Assembly (NCBI GenBank): GCA_963767685.1
Contig: CAVYEZ010000005.1
Coordinates: forward strand, 124,001 to 188,000
DNA from: Trebonia sp963767685
GTDB taxonomy: Bacteria > Actinomycetota > Actinomycetes > Streptosporangiales > Streptosporangiaceae
Reading direction: 5' to 3'
DNA length: 64,000 nt
The notes below the pieces were generated by a model that was given only the letters and a program-made list of their open reading frames with translations, had not been told where the DNA came from and made no database searches. The translations under genes were made by a program, and so were the position numbers. Positions 46,092 to 55,161 of the stretch are shown here, one piece after another; positions within the stretch are counted from its first letter, which is position 1, and the number at the start of each line of letters is the position of its first letter.

Positions 46092-46466
46092 ATGGCGTCC
46101 GTGAACGGCACCGTGCCCACGATCATCATCGTCGCCGGCCTTGTGCTCGCCGGGTACGCGCTGCTGACGACCGCCTTGAACCGGCGAATGGGCCTTGGCC
46201 TGCTCGTCGCGCTCGGCGTCCTTGAGATCCTGCTGCTTGTCGAGGTCGGCATTGTCGTGGCCAGGCTCGCCGACGGCAAGCACCCGGCCAGCGTGGCCAC
46301 GCTCGTCGGGTACTTGATCGCCATGCCGTTCGTGCCGGTGGCCGCGGCGTTCTGGGGGGCGATGGAGCGGTCCCGGTGGGGCCCGGCGGTCATCGCCGTG
46401 GCCGGGCTCGTCGCGGCCGTGCTGATGGTCCGGCTGCATGAGATCTGGCCGGTGATCCATGCCTAA
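46092..46466 (+). CDS. hypothetical integral membrane protein (4 TM)
   Basis: 124 residues with four hydrophobic segments (IIIVAGLVLAGYALL, LLVALGVLEILLLVEVGIVV, a third around VGYLIAMPFVPVAAAF, and AVIAVAGLVAAVLMV). It overlaps the next membrane gene by 8 nt. Similar pairs of small membrane proteins precede aroG-like genes in some actinomycetes. No function known. Confidence 0.75.
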   Translation: MASVNGTVPTIIIVAGLVLAGYALLTTALNRRMGLGLLVALGVLEILLLVEVGIVVARLADGKHPASVATLVGYLIAMPFVPVAAAFWGAMERSRWGPAVIAVAGLVAAVLMVRLHEIWPVIHA

Positions 46467-46983
46467 GTCCCCGGCATCGCCGGAGCCTGCGGCCTCGGCG
46501 CCCGACTCGACCAGGACGGGTCCCGGCCGGCTGCTTGTCGCCGTCTACGGCCTCTTCGCACTTTCCGCTTCCGCCCGGGCCGGGGTGCAGATCGCGACGA
46601 AGTTCAGCCACGCGCCGGTCGCCTACGTGCTGTCGGCGATCGCGGGCCTGGTCTACATCCTCGCCACGGTCACCCTTGCCAACGGCAGCGTGACAGCACG
46701 CCGGATCGCCGTCGCGTCCTGCTCGGTCGAGCTCGCCGGCGTGCTCGCGGTCGGTACCTGGAGCCTCGTCGACCCGGCCACCTTCCCCGACGCGACGGTG
46801 TGGTCTGGCTACGGCGGCGGTTACGGCTTCGTCCCCCTCGTCCTGCCCGTTTTCGGCCTGCTCTGGCTGCGCCACTGGGCCAGGCGGGCAAAGGCCCGGG
46901 CCGCGATCGCGACGTCAGCGGGAGACGCGGGCCTCGCGGGCGAGACCGTCGAGCAGGACACGGCGGGCGGTCGCTCCGCGTAG
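46459..46983 (+). CDS. hypothetical integral membrane protein
   Basis: 174 residues. The N-terminal 22 are Pro/Ser/Ala-rich, then four hydrophobic segments (LLVAVYGLFALSASARAG through FVPLVLPVFGLLWLRH). Co-translated with the preceding gene. No family function recognised. Its TAG stop forms part of the -10 element of aroG. Confidence 0.75.
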   Translation: MPKSPASPEPAASAPDSTRTGPGRLLVAVYGLFALSASARAGVQIATKFSHAPVAYVLSAIAGLVYILATVTLANGSVTARRIAVASCSVELAGVLAVGTWSLVDPATFPDATVWSGYGGGYGFVPLVLPVFGLLWLRHWARRAKARAAIATSAGDAGLAGETVEQDTAGGRSA

Positions 46984-46986
46984 CCT
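46981..46986 (+). promoter_or_regulatory. -10 element of leaderless aroG transcript
   Basis: TAGCCT ends 7 nt before the aroG GTG and includes the stop codon of the upstream gene. There is no ribosome binding site, so aroG is probably expressed from its own leaderless mRNA. Confidence 0.4.
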
Positions 46987-46993
46987 GAACCGC

Positions 46994-48322
46994 GTGACTT
47001 TGCCCGCGCTGCAGCAGCCTCAATGGCCCGACCGCCATCGCCTGGAAGAGGTGGTCAGCCGCCTAGAGGGCTTGCCGCCGCTGGTGCTCGCCGCCGAGTG
47101 CGACCAGCTAAGAGAGCGGCTGGCCGCGGTGGCGCGCGGTGAGGCCTTCCTGCTGCAAGGCGGTGACTGCGCGGAGACGTTCGCCGGCACGACCGCCGAC
47201 AGCATCAGGGGCAAGTTCCAGACGCTGCTGCAGATGGCGGTCGTGCTGACCTACGCGGCCAGCGTTCCGGTGGTGAAGGTCGGCCGGATGGCCGGCCAGT
47301 TCGGCAAGCCGCGGTCAGCGGCCACCGAGGTCCGCGAGGGCGTGGAACTCCCGGTCTACCGGGGTGACGCCGTCAACGGCATCGAGTTCACCGCCGCGGC
47401 CAGGACGCCCGACCCGGGCCGGCTGCTCGAGGCTTATCACTGCGCGGCGGGCACGCTGAACCTGTGCCGGTCGCTCGCCAGCGGCGGCTACGCCGACCTG
47501 CGGCAGGTGCACGCCTGGAATCAGGACTTCGTGGCCGGCAGCCCGGCCGGGCAGCGCTACGAGCAGCTGGCGGGCGAGATTGACCGGGCGATCGCGTTCA
47601 TGCACGCGTGCGGGGCCGACCCCAGGGAGTTCCGCGCGGTGGAGTTCTACTCCAGCCACGAGGCCCTCCTGCTGGACTATGAGCGCGCCCTGACCCGGGC
47701 CGACGCGCGGACCGGGCACGCCTACGACCTGTCAGCCCACCTGCTGTGGATCGGGGAGCGCACCCGCGATCCCCGCGGCGCACACGTCGAGTTCGCCCGC
47801 CAGATCCGCAATCCCGTGGCCGTCAAGGTCGGCCCGGACGCCAGCGCTCAGGACGTGCTCGAGCTGATCGAGGCGCTCGATCCGGACCGCGAGCCTGGCC
47901 GCCTCACCCTCACCACCCGGATGGGCGCGCGGCGGATCCGGCAGGCGCTGCCCCCGCTCCTCGAGAAGGTGACGGCCAGCGGGGCCGCGGTCGTCTGGGT
48001 GTGCGACCCGATGCACGGCAACACGGTGGAAGCGGCCAGCGGCCAGAAGACCAGGAACTTCGACGACGTGCTCGACGAGGTCGCCGGCTTCTTCGAGGTA
48101 CACCGCGCGCTCGGCACTCACCCCGGCGGCATCCACATCGAATTCACCGGCGACGACGTGACCGAGTGCATCGGCGGCGGCCACCACATCGCCGAGAGCG
48201 ACCTCGGCTACCGCTACGAGACGACGTGCGACCCCCGCCTCAACCGCAGCCAGTCCCTCGACCTGGCCTTCCGTGTCGCCGGGCTGTACCGCCAGCACCT
48301 CGACCCCGGCAGCGGCGAATGA
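46994..48322 (+). CDS. aroG: class II 3-deoxy-7-phosphoheptulonate (DAHP) synthase
   Basis: 442 residues, GTG start. Class II landmarks: FLLQGGDCAETFAGTTADSI, KVGRMAGQFGKPRS, YSSHEALLLDYERALTR, WVCDPMHGNTVEAASGQKTR and GIHIEFTGDDVTECIGGG. It condenses PEP and erythrose 4-phosphate, the first step of the shikimate pathway. The N-terminal regulatory region is short, as in many actinomycete copies. Overlaps the next gene by ATGA. Confidence 0.95.
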   Translation: MTLPALQQPQWPDRHRLEEVVSRLEGLPPLVLAAECDQLRERLAAVARGEAFLLQGGDCAETFAGTTADSIRGKFQTLLQMAVVLTYAASVPVVKVGRMAGQFGKPRSAATEVREGVELPVYRGDAVNGIEFTAAARTPDPGRLLEAYHCAAGTLNLCRSLASGGYADLRQVHAWNQDFVAGSPAGQRYEQLAGEIDRAIAFMHACGADPREFRAVEFYSSHEALLLDYERALTRADARTGHAYDLSAHLLWIGERTRDPRGAHVEFARQIRNPVAVKVGPDASAQDVLELIEALDPDREPGRLTLTTRMGARRIRQALPPLLEKVTASGAAVVWVCDPMHGNTVEAASGQKTRNFDDVLDEVAGFFEVHRALGTHPGGIHIEFTGDDVTECIGGGHHIAESDLGYRYETTCDPRLNRSQSLDLAFRVAGLYRQHLDPGSGE

Positions 48323-48711
48323 GCCGCAGCCGCGCAAGGCTGACTCCGGAGGAGGAGGTGGCCGGGGCGGCTGCGCGGCGCGCCGCCGCGCTGGCCGAGG
48401 GGGATGAGGCGGCGCTGCGACTGCTCATGCACCCCGGCCTGCGGTGGACCACGTTCCGGGGCGAGGTGCTCGGCTACGAGGCGTACATCATCGGCAATAC
48501 CCGCGGGAACCTGCGATGGCGCGCGCAGCGCCTGGAAGACGTGCAGGTCGCCGTCGTCGCGGACACCGGAATCCTGATCGCGGCAGTCACCGATGAGGCA
48601 TCCCGTGACGGGCGCGACCAGACTTTTCGCCTGCGCCTCACCCAGACCTGGGTTCGCACGCCGCAAGGCTGGCGTTGCCTGGCCGGACATGCCAGCCTGC
48701 CAGCCGCCTGA
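48319..48711 (+). CDS. NTF2-like (SnoaL/DUF4440) fold protein
   Basis: 130 residues overlapping the aroG stop (ATGA). The pattern is a helix with AALAEGDEAALRLLMHPGLR, then a curved sheet ending TQTWVRTPQGWRCLAGHAS, typical of NTF2-like proteins. These range from ligand-binding to isomerase functions; no catalytic motif is obvious. Confidence 0.75.
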   Translation: MSRSRARLTPEEEVAGAAARRAAALAEGDEAALRLLMHPGLRWTTFRGEVLGYEAYIIGNTRGNLRWRAQRLEDVQVAVVADTGILIAAVTDEASRDGRDQTFRLRLTQTWVRTPQGWRCLAGHASLPAA

Positions 48712-48763
48712 ACCGCGGCCTGGCAATGTGGCGGACCTGGCGGCAGCGGCGCCAAGGGGCCGT

Positions 48764-49267
48764 TTAGAAGCGGTGCAGGGTGTGGCCGAACTTGCCCTCG
48801 GCGAACGCGAGTACCTGGTCGGGGCGCACCGAGTAGGTGAGCACCTCGAAGCCCCCCGGGTGGAGCAGCCGGCCCCCGCTGGCTTCGTAGGCCCACCGCC
48901 CGTCCCAGCGATGACGCCACGCGGCCGCCAGCCGGGCGAGGACCGCCGGGTCGGTCACCAGGGACGCCCGGCCCTCGACGACCACGTCGAGGCCGTCCTC
49001 CCAGTCCAGCCCGCCCACCTGGAGCAGCACCCGGTCGTCGGCGCGCAGGTTCCTCCCCTTCTGCTCGCTGCCGCCCGTGGTGAAGTGCATGCTGTCGTCG
49101 ACCCACACCGGCACCACGGGCGTGGTGTGCGGCCGTCCGCCCGGGCGTAGGGTGACCAGCCAGGCGAGCTCGGCCGCCTCGAGCGCAGCGGAGGTCACCG
49201 CCCATGGCGTCGGTGCCGCAGCGGGATCGCTGTAGCGAGGGTCGAGCGTGGTCTGGGGTTCCGTCAT
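48764..49267 (-). CDS. PPOX/F420-type flavin-binding oxidoreductase
   Basis: 167 residues from ATG 49267 (GGAAGGAA upstream). Split-barrel fold: WLVTLRPGGRPHTTPVVPVW, FTTGGSEQKGRNLRADDRVL and VVEGRASLVTDPAVLARLAA are typical of pyridoxamine-oxidase-like proteins, many of which use F420 in actinomycetes. Substrate unknown. Confidence 0.85.
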   Translation of the reverse strand: MTEPQTTLDPRYSDPAAAPTPWAVTSAALEAAELAWLVTLRPGGRPHTTPVVPVWVDDSMHFTTGGSEQKGRNLRADDRVLLQVGGLDWEDGLDVVVEGRASLVTDPAVLARLAAAWRHRWDGRWAYEASGGRLLHPGGFEVLTYSVRPDQVLAFAEGKFGHTLHRF

Positions 49268-49354
49268 GGCATTCCTTCCGCCGGCCGCTGCTTGCACGGA
49301 CTTGGACTCCGGCGACGCGGCTAAGTCATCGCCAGCCGGCCGGGGCGGGCCGGG

Positions 49355-49905
49355 CTAGGCCCCTGGCCAGGTCATGTCGGGGAAGAAGCTGGTGCCGTGC
49401 TCCCGGCCCGCTTCCATGATCCGCTCTACGCCCGGGATGAACGGGGGCTGGCCGGGGGCGGCGGAGTCGGTGAGCGTGCCCATCTTCTGGAAGAACCGCT
49501 CGAATCCCCCGCTGAGCACCCCAGCATCCTCGCGTCCTCCTCGACCCGGTAGGCGTGGGCCAGGCCCGCGGGCAGAAAGCCGAAGTCGCCCGGCTCGAGC
49601 AGCGACTCCTTCCGCCCCTCCGGGTGGGCGACGTAGACACGGACCTTGCCCGATAGCACGTAGAAGGTCTCATGCGTGGCAGCGTGGGAGTGCGAGGGGA
49701 TGATGCCGGCGGCCGGGGCGTCGCAGTGAATGATCCCGAACTGGCCGTCGGTCTCCGCGCCGCTGACGAGGACGGTGAACAGGTCACCGAACAGCTTCGC
49801 GTGCTCGCCTTCACCGTTCTGCAAGAAGCACGGAGCGGGGTGGCCGGGCAGCAGGCCACGCCACTGCGGTCCCTGAGCGGGGTCTGCGAGGTACTCAAAG
49901 CTCAT
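49355..49905 (-). pseudogene. quercetinase-like cupin; one frameshift
   Basis: Cupin with metal motif PSHSHAATHETFYVLSG and second motif PGDFGFLPAGLAHAYRV. After RMLG the frame is broken near 49520; adding one base to the CCCC/GGGG run continues as VLSGGFERFFQKMGTLTDSA and HGTSFFPDMTWPGA to a TAG at 49355. The restored protein is about 183 residues. Likely an iron or manganese dioxygenase-type or sensor cupin; activity unknown. Confidence 0.8.
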
Positions 49906-49949
49906 CGGATCTCCCGGGTGTCGGCGTCGTCGCCCTGGCCGGCGGGTCT

Positions 49950-50384
49950 CTAACTGGGCCGGTAGAACTCCTCAATCGGCACCCGCGCCTCCTCGAATAG
50001 CGCCGGGCCTTCCTGCGGCACCGCCGGCCAGTCCGACCCCGGGTTGAGCGTACGGAACTGCTCGGTGGCCAGCGCGTACACAACCCGCCCAAGCCCGGAG
50101 CGGGCGATGCCGCCGGTACACATCTGGCAGGGCTGGCAACTGGTGTACATCGTGGTCCGCGCGGCCGCCTCGGGGGTGAGCTCGCGAGCCGCCCACCGGG
50201 CGAGCTTCAGCTCCGGGTGGGCGCTGATGTCGTTATCGCGACCCACAGTGTTGTGGGCCTCGACGAGGATCGCGCCGCCGGGGTCCGCCAGCAGGGAGCC
50301 GTAAGGCGCGTCGCCCTGGGTGATGGCACTGGCGGCGATGGCGATAGCGCGCCTCAGCAGGGCCTCGTCAGCGGGCGTGATCAC
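49950..50384 (-). CDS. nucleoside deaminase (tRNA-adenosine/guanine deaminase family)
   Basis: 144 residues. Zinc-binding HPE (DISAHPELKLAR, replacing the usual HAE) and PCxxC (SCQPCQMCTGGIARSG) motifs of the cytidine deaminase superfamily; the surroundings match guanine deaminase-like proteins. GTG start overlaps the luciferase-like gene by 4 nt with TGGAGG upstream. Substrate inferred only at family level. Confidence 0.88.
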   Translation of the reverse strand: MITPADEALLRRAIAIAASAITQGDAPYGSLLADPGGAILVEAHNTVGRDNDISAHPELKLARWAARELTPEAAARTTMYTSCQPCQMCTGGIARSGLGRVVYALATEQFRTLNPGSDWPAVPQEGPALFEEARVPIEEFYRPS

Positions 50385-51184
50385 GATGCTGTCCTCCAGT
50401 TGTTAGCCACAAGGGTGAGCGCTTCCCAGGCCACGTCGGGCCGGCGGGTTTCCTCCGGGTCGCCGTGGTACGGGTCGAGCACGACCGTGTCGGCGCCGAG
50501 CCGCACTAGCTCGCTGAGGTCGCCGAGGACCTGCTCAAGGGGGCCGACGCCGGCCAGCCGCCCGGGGTCGTCGACCGGAGACTCGGTCAGGCGCAGGGCG
50601 ATGCGCGGCGCGAGCCCGGCTAGCCGGTGGGCCGCCACCGCGTCACGGAGAAAGGGCAGGGTGAACCGCAGCGGATGCCAGGCGGCGTCGAAGGCGACGG
50701 ACCGGCGGATCGCGGCCGCGCTGTTGCCGCCGACCCAGATGGGGATCGGGGACTTCCCGCCCCACGCCTCCCGCAGCGTGGCCAGGTACTCGTCGGTCAG
50801 CCGGCCGCGATCGCCGAACGGCACGCCGAGCGCCTCGAACTCCTGCCGCGCTCCGCCGACGCCCACCCCGAGCACCAGCCGGCCGCCGCTGAGCTCGTTG
50901 AGGTTGGCGGCCATGCGCGCCACTAGCAGCGGGTGCCGGTACGGCAGGACGATCACCGTCGTGCCCAGCCGCACCCGGGTGGTGATGCCGGCCAGCCAGG
51001 ACAGCGTGGTGAACGGCTCGAAGAACGGCTCCGGGTAGCGGACGGCCACGTCGGGGGTGACGACCACGTGGTCTGACATCATGAGGAGATCGAAGCCGAG
51101 CCCCTCCACGATCCGCCCCCACTCACGGAGTACGCCGGGATCGGTTCCTGGCCCGTAGTTCGGAACGTTGACGCCGAGGTGCAT
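50381..51184 (-). CDS. LLM class (F420-dependent) oxidoreductase
   Basis: 267 residues of the luciferase-like monooxygenase fold: GLGFDLLMMSDHVVV, VRLGTTVIVLPYRHPLLVAR, LSGGRLVLGVGVGGARQEFE and IPIWVGGNS. In actinomycetes most such proteins use cofactor F420. In an operon with the deaminase. Substrate unknown. Confidence 0.9.
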   Translation of the reverse strand: MHLGVNVPNYGPGTDPGVLREWGRIVEGLGFDLLMMSDHVVVTPDVAVRYPEPFFEPFTTLSWLAGITTRVRLGTTVIVLPYRHPLLVARMAANLNELSGGRLVLGVGVGGARQEFEALGVPFGDRGRLTDEYLATLREAWGGKSPIPIWVGGNSAAAIRRSVAFDAAWHPLRFTLPFLRDAVAAHRLAGLAPRIALRLTESPVDDPGRLAGVGPLEQVLGDLSELVRLGADTVVLDPYHGDPEETRRPDVAWEALTLVANNWRTAS

Positions 51185-51272
51185 AGCCGGAGGCTATGCG
51201 GTCAGGGACCGGCTAGCCGCCCGGCTCGCAAGTAAGCCTTCCGGTGCCAGCGCGGGCGCGGTCACGGACGGG

Positions 51273-52040
51273 CTACGGCGCGGTGAGGATCACGGGCCCC
51301 TCATCCGTGACGGCGATCGTGTGCTCGGCGTGGGCGGCGCGGCTGCCGTCGGCGGTGCGGATCGTCCAGCCGTCCTCGTCGAGGTAGATGCCGTCCCTGC
51401 CGCCGGCGATGAACCAGGGCTCGATGGCCAGGACCAGCCCGGGGACGAGGCGCAGGCCGCGTCCGGCCTTGCCGCGGTTGGGGATGTGCGGGTCCTCGTG
51501 CATGGTGCGGCCGACGCCGTGGCCGCCGAGGTCGGTCGAGATGCCGTACCCGGCGGCGCGGCCGACCTGGCCGATGGCGGCCGAGATGTCACCCAGCCTG
51601 CCGCCCGGGCGGGCCGCGGCGATGCCCGCGGCGAGCGCGGCCTCGGTCGCGGTGACGAGCTTGGCGTCGCCGTTCGCGGGCGCGCCGACAGAGAAGGAGA
51701 CAGCGGCATCGCCGACCCAGCCGTCGAGGGTCGCGCCGGCGTCGACGCTGAGCAGGTCGCCGTCGCGGAGCCGGTAGTCGCCCGGGATGCCGTGCAGGGC
51801 GGCGTCGTTGACCGACGTGCAGATGACCGCCGGGTAAGGCACCGGGGCGAACCTCGGGTGGTAGTTCAGGAACGGGGAGGTGGCGCCGGCCTTGGCGAGG
51901 ACATCCCTGGCGGCGGCGTCGAGCTCCTTGAGCGTGACGCCCGGTGCCGCGACGGCCCGGGCAGCCGCGAGGATGTCCGCCACGACCCTCCCGGCCGCGC
52001 CGATCGCGTCGATTTCCCGCGCCGTCTTGATCTCGACCAC
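51273..52040 (-). CDS. map: methionine aminopeptidase, type I
   Basis: 255 residues from GTG 52040, with AAGGAGG 7 nt upstream; longer starts add unrelated Pro/Gly sequence. All five metal ligands are visible: Asp pair in VDAGATLDGWVGDAAVSF, His in GGHGVGRTMHEDPHIPN, Glu in LAIEPWF and Glu in AEHTIAVTDEG. It removes N-terminal methionine from new proteins. It is not beside secY/adk, so it is an additional copy. Confidence 0.93.
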   Translation of the reverse strand: MVEIKTAREIDAIGAAGRVVADILAAARAVAAPGVTLKELDAAARDVLAKAGATSPFLNYHPRFAPVPYPAVICTSVNDAALHGIPGDYRLRDGDLLSVDAGATLDGWVGDAAVSFSVGAPANGDAKLVTATEAALAAGIAAARPGGRLGDISAAIGQVGRAAGYGISTDLGGHGVGRTMHEDPHIPNRGKAGRGLRLVPGLVLAIEPWFIAGGRDGIYLDEDGWTIRTADGSRAAHAEHTIAVTDEGPVILTAP

Positions 52041-52212
52041 CGGCCGCCCTCCTTCGCCTGCTAACTGGCCTAGGATACGAACCCCCGCGGGCTCCGGCGT
52101 ACCGGGCTGGCCTTCTGGGCCCCTCCGCTCCCCGCCCAGGAGGGTCACGGGGCGCGGCGGGAGGAGCCGGAAGTCGTTCGGGATAACGGTTTTGACCCGG
52201 TGTTGAGTGTTT

Positions 52213-53379
52213 TCAGGCGACGACCGACATCACCGCGGAGTTGATGAGGTCCCAGTCGATAGCGGCGCCGAGGCCAGGGCCGGTGGGGGCGTGAACGTCG
52301 CCGTTGGCGTCGACCGCGAACGGCTCGGTGAGGCCGTAGCTGACGTGGGCCAGGCTGTGGTCGCCCGCGCGGTTGAACGCGAGGACCTCGAGCCAGTCGC
52401 AGTTGTCGATGGCCATCATCACGTGCGTGCCTGCGACGTTGTTGAGCGCGTTGTAAGAGTCGTGGACCTCGCAGTTCATGCCGAAGGCCTCGGCGAGGTG
52501 CGCGATCTTCATGAGGCCGGTGATGCCGCCTTTGATGACGACGTCGCCGCGCAGGAAGTCGGTGGCGCCGCTGGTGATCCAGGGCGGGAGGGCGGCGAGG
52601 CCGCCCGGGTTGATCTCGGTGGCCAGCAGCGGGATGCTCAGGTGCCTGCCGAGCCTGACGTAGTTGTGCATGTCGTGGGTGGGAAACGGGTCCTCGAACC
52701 AGTGATAACCGAGGTCCTGGATGGCCTGGCCGACCCTGAGGCCCTCCGTGTAGGAGTAGGACCAGGAGGAATCCAGCATCAGCGTCATGCCCTCGCCGAC
52801 CGCTTCCCTGACGGCGGCGCACGCCTCGATGTCGAAGTCAACCGGCGGCGCGGCGCCGGGCAGCCACGGGCTGCGCGGCGGGTGGAGCTTGTAGCCCTTC
52901 CAGCCTTGTCCCTGCCAGTAGGCGGCTTCCTCGGCGTAGTCGGCCGCGCTCTGGTGGTGCGCGGTGGAGAAGTAGGCGGGGATGCGGTCCCTGCAGGTAC
53001 CGAGGAGTCGGTGGACGGGCAGGCCGGCCGCCTTGCCCGCGATGTCCCACAGGGCGACGTCCACGGTCCCGACGGCGTGCGGTGACAGGTAGTGGACGAG
53101 GTTTTCCAGCCGCCGCCAGTGCCTGCCGATGTCGAGGGGGTCCTCGCCAAGCAGCCACGGCTTGACGACGGTGACGATCTGCTCGGCGATCTGCGCCGGG
53201 CCGGGGCCAGGATTGGACAGGAAGGCGTTGCCCTCGATGCCCTCGTCGGTCTGGATCCGCAGCACGCCGAGGGGCACGGGCCTGGCGGGCCCGAAGCTGG
53301 CGGAGGCGGTATGCCTGCGTTCATGGAGGACGACGGTGATATCCGTGATGCGCACGTCTCCTGACGTTACTCGCCTCAC
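52213..53379 (-). CDS. enolase-superfamily (mandelate racemase/muconate lactonising) enzyme
   Basis: 388 residues. Capping domain then TIM barrel with the Asp-Glu-Glu metal set: MLDSSWSYSY, HWFEDPF and LLATEINPG. The second-strand base motif is KLH (GYKLHPP) instead of KxK, and EVHDSYN supplies the opposite His/Asp. Substrate is probably a sugar acid or similar carboxylate, but the altered KxK prevents a confident call. Start at GTG 53379; GTG 53355 is possible. Confidence 0.85.
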   Translation of the reverse strand: MRRVTSGDVRITDITVVLHERRHTASASFGPARPVPLGVLRIQTDEGIEGNAFLSNPGPGPAQIAEQIVTVVKPWLLGEDPLDIGRHWRRLENLVHYLSPHAVGTVDVALWDIAGKAAGLPVHRLLGTCRDRIPAYFSTAHHQSAADYAEEAAYWQGQGWKGYKLHPPRSPWLPGAAPPVDFDIEACAAVREAVGEGMTLMLDSSWSYSYTEGLRVGQAIQDLGYHWFEDPFPTHDMHNYVRLGRHLSIPLLATEINPGGLAALPPWITSGATDFLRGDVVIKGGITGLMKIAHLAEAFGMNCEVHDSYNALNNVAGTHVMMAIDNCDWLEVLAFNRAGDHSLAHVSYGLTEPFAVDANGDVHAPTGPGLGAAIDWDLINSAVMSVVA

Positions 53380-53447
53380 GGCGGAACGCCGGCCGCTGGT
53401 CGATGAGACGGGCGGCCGGCGTTACCGTGGCCGGCGAACGCGCTGGC

Positions 53448-54440
53448 TCAGCCCATGCCGATGGACTGCAGGAAGCCTTCCGCGACCGTCGTGTAGTTGG
53501 CCTTGTCCGTGATCACCGCGTTGTCCATCTGCAGCAGGGCGGCCGTGGTGAGCTTGGCGGACACGGCGTTCAGGGTGGCGCTGATCGTGGGGGTCAGCCC
53601 GGGCTTGTAGACCAGCGGGATGACGTTCTGGGCGGCGAAGTTGAACTTCGGGTCGGCGAGCGAGACCAGCTTGTCGCTGACGATCTGCGGCGTGGTGGTG
53701 AACACGTCCGCGGCCTGGACCTTGCCGCTGGTCAGCGCGGCCAGGGTGATCGGCCCCGACTCGTCGAGCGGGTCGAACGACTTGAACGTCAGCCCGTAGT
53801 TCGCCTTAAGGCCGGCGATGCCGTCCGAGCGGGTCTTGAACTCCGGCGGCCCGCCGAGCACCAGGCTGCTCGCGTAGGGCTTGAGGTCGGCGATGGTCTT
53901 GAGGTGGTACTTGGTCGCGGTCGCCTGGGTGACCGTGATCGAGTCGCTGTCCTGGGCCGGGGCCGGGTTCAGCACCGTGAGCGTCGACGGGAGCTTGGCC
54001 GCGAGGGCGGCGTCGACGTCCGCCGTGGTCTTCGCGGTTGAGGTCGGGTCGGCCTCCACGGTGAGCAGGGTGCCGTTGTACTCCGGGATGATCGTGATGG
54101 CGCCGCTCTTGACCTGCGGGTAGTAGACCTCCCGGGCGCCGATGTTGAGCTTGGTGGTGACCTTGACGCCCTTCTTCTGCAGGGCGATCGCGTAGACCTC
54201 GGCGAGCAGCTCGTTCTCCGGGAAGTTGGCCGAGCCGATCACCACGGAGCCGGAGGAGGTACCGCCGCCGAGCGGGTTGCTCGAGCCGCTCGAGGCGGAC
54301 GCGGACGCGGACGTGGTGGCGGAGGCGCTCGTCGAGGTCGTGGCGGAGGAGCTGGAACTGCTCGAGCACGCGGTCACGGCGGCGAGGCCGATGGCCGCCA
54401 GCGCGGCGAGGCCACCCGTCGCGGCGATCCTGAGGGTCAT
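53448..54440 (-). CDS. osmoprotectant ABC transporter substrate-binding lipoprotein (OpuBC/ProX-like)
   Basis: 330 residues; AAAGGAAA before ATG 54440. Lipoprotein signal with lipobox VTAC (Cys25), then a Ser/Thr-rich linker. The binding domain starts VVIGSANFPENELLAEVYAI and has EYNGTLL, both typical of the glycine betaine/choline/carnitine-binding OpuAC/OpuBC family. Last gene of the importer operon. Confidence 0.9.
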   Translation of the reverse strand: MTLRIAATGGLAALAAIGLAAVTACSSSSSSSATTSTSASATTSASASASSGSSNPLGGGTSSGSVVIGSANFPENELLAEVYAIALQKKGVKVTTKLNIGAREVYYPQVKSGAITIIPEYNGTLLTVEADPTSTAKTTADVDAALAAKLPSTLTVLNPAPAQDSDSITVTQATATKYHLKTIADLKPYASSLVLGGPPEFKTRSDGIAGLKANYGLTFKSFDPLDESGPITLAALTSGKVQAADVFTTTPQIVSDKLVSLADPKFNFAAQNVIPLVYKPGLTPTISATLNAVSAKLTTAALLQMDNAVITDKANYTTVAEGFLQSIGMG

Positions 54441-54466
54441 ATGGATTTCCTTTCGGAAGGATTGGT

Positions 54467-55161
54467 TTATTCGGTCTTGGCCTGCTTGCGCAGGCCGGCC
54501 GGGACGACCAGCCGGGAAAGGCCCGCGAACAGGGCGAGCACGAGCACAGCGAGGATGACGACGAGCAGCGCGCCGCCGGCCACCGGGCCGTACGCGTCGC
54601 TGGCCAGGCCGTCGATGATGAAGCGGCCGAGGCCGCCGAGGCCGATGTAGGCGGCGATCGTCGCGGTCGCTACCACGAAGATCGCGGAGGTCCGCAGGCC
54701 GACGAGGATAAGCGGGAGCGCGTTCGGGACCTCCACCCTGGTTACCTGCTGCCACGGGGTCATGCCCATGCCCGCGGCGGCGTCCTTGACGCTCGGGTCG
54801 ACGGCGGCGACGCCCTCGTAGGCGTTCACGAGGATCGGCGGGATCGCGAGGACCACCAGCGGCAGCAGCCAGGTCAGCGGGGAGAACCCGAGGAAGACGG
54901 CGAGCAGGATGAGCAGGCCGAGGGTGGGGATCGCCCGCCAGGCGTTGGCGATGTTGATCACCACGACGGCGCCCTTGCCGCCCCGGTGCCCGATCGCGAC
55001 GCCGGCCGGGACGCCGATCAGCGCGGCGATGAGCAGCGGCAGGGCGCTGTAGCCGAGGTGGGCGACCAGCTGCTGCGGGATGCTGCCCGATCCCGCCAGC
55101 CCGTCCCGTGCCAGTAGGCGTCGGTCGTCACCCAGTCCCAGGCCCAGCTGAAGAAGCTCAC
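54467..55161 (-). pseudogene. osmoprotectant ABC permease 2; one frameshift
   Basis: BPD-type permease. GTG 55161 overlaps the upstream permease stop (GTGA). After SFFSWAWDWVTTDAYWH the frame is lost; adding one C near 55105 restores GLAGSGSIPQQLVAHLGYSA and then VVINIANAWRAIPTLGLLIL. The EAA loop GMGMTPWQQVTRVEVPNALP is intact. Restored length is about 231 residues with five or six transmembrane segments. Confidence 0.82.
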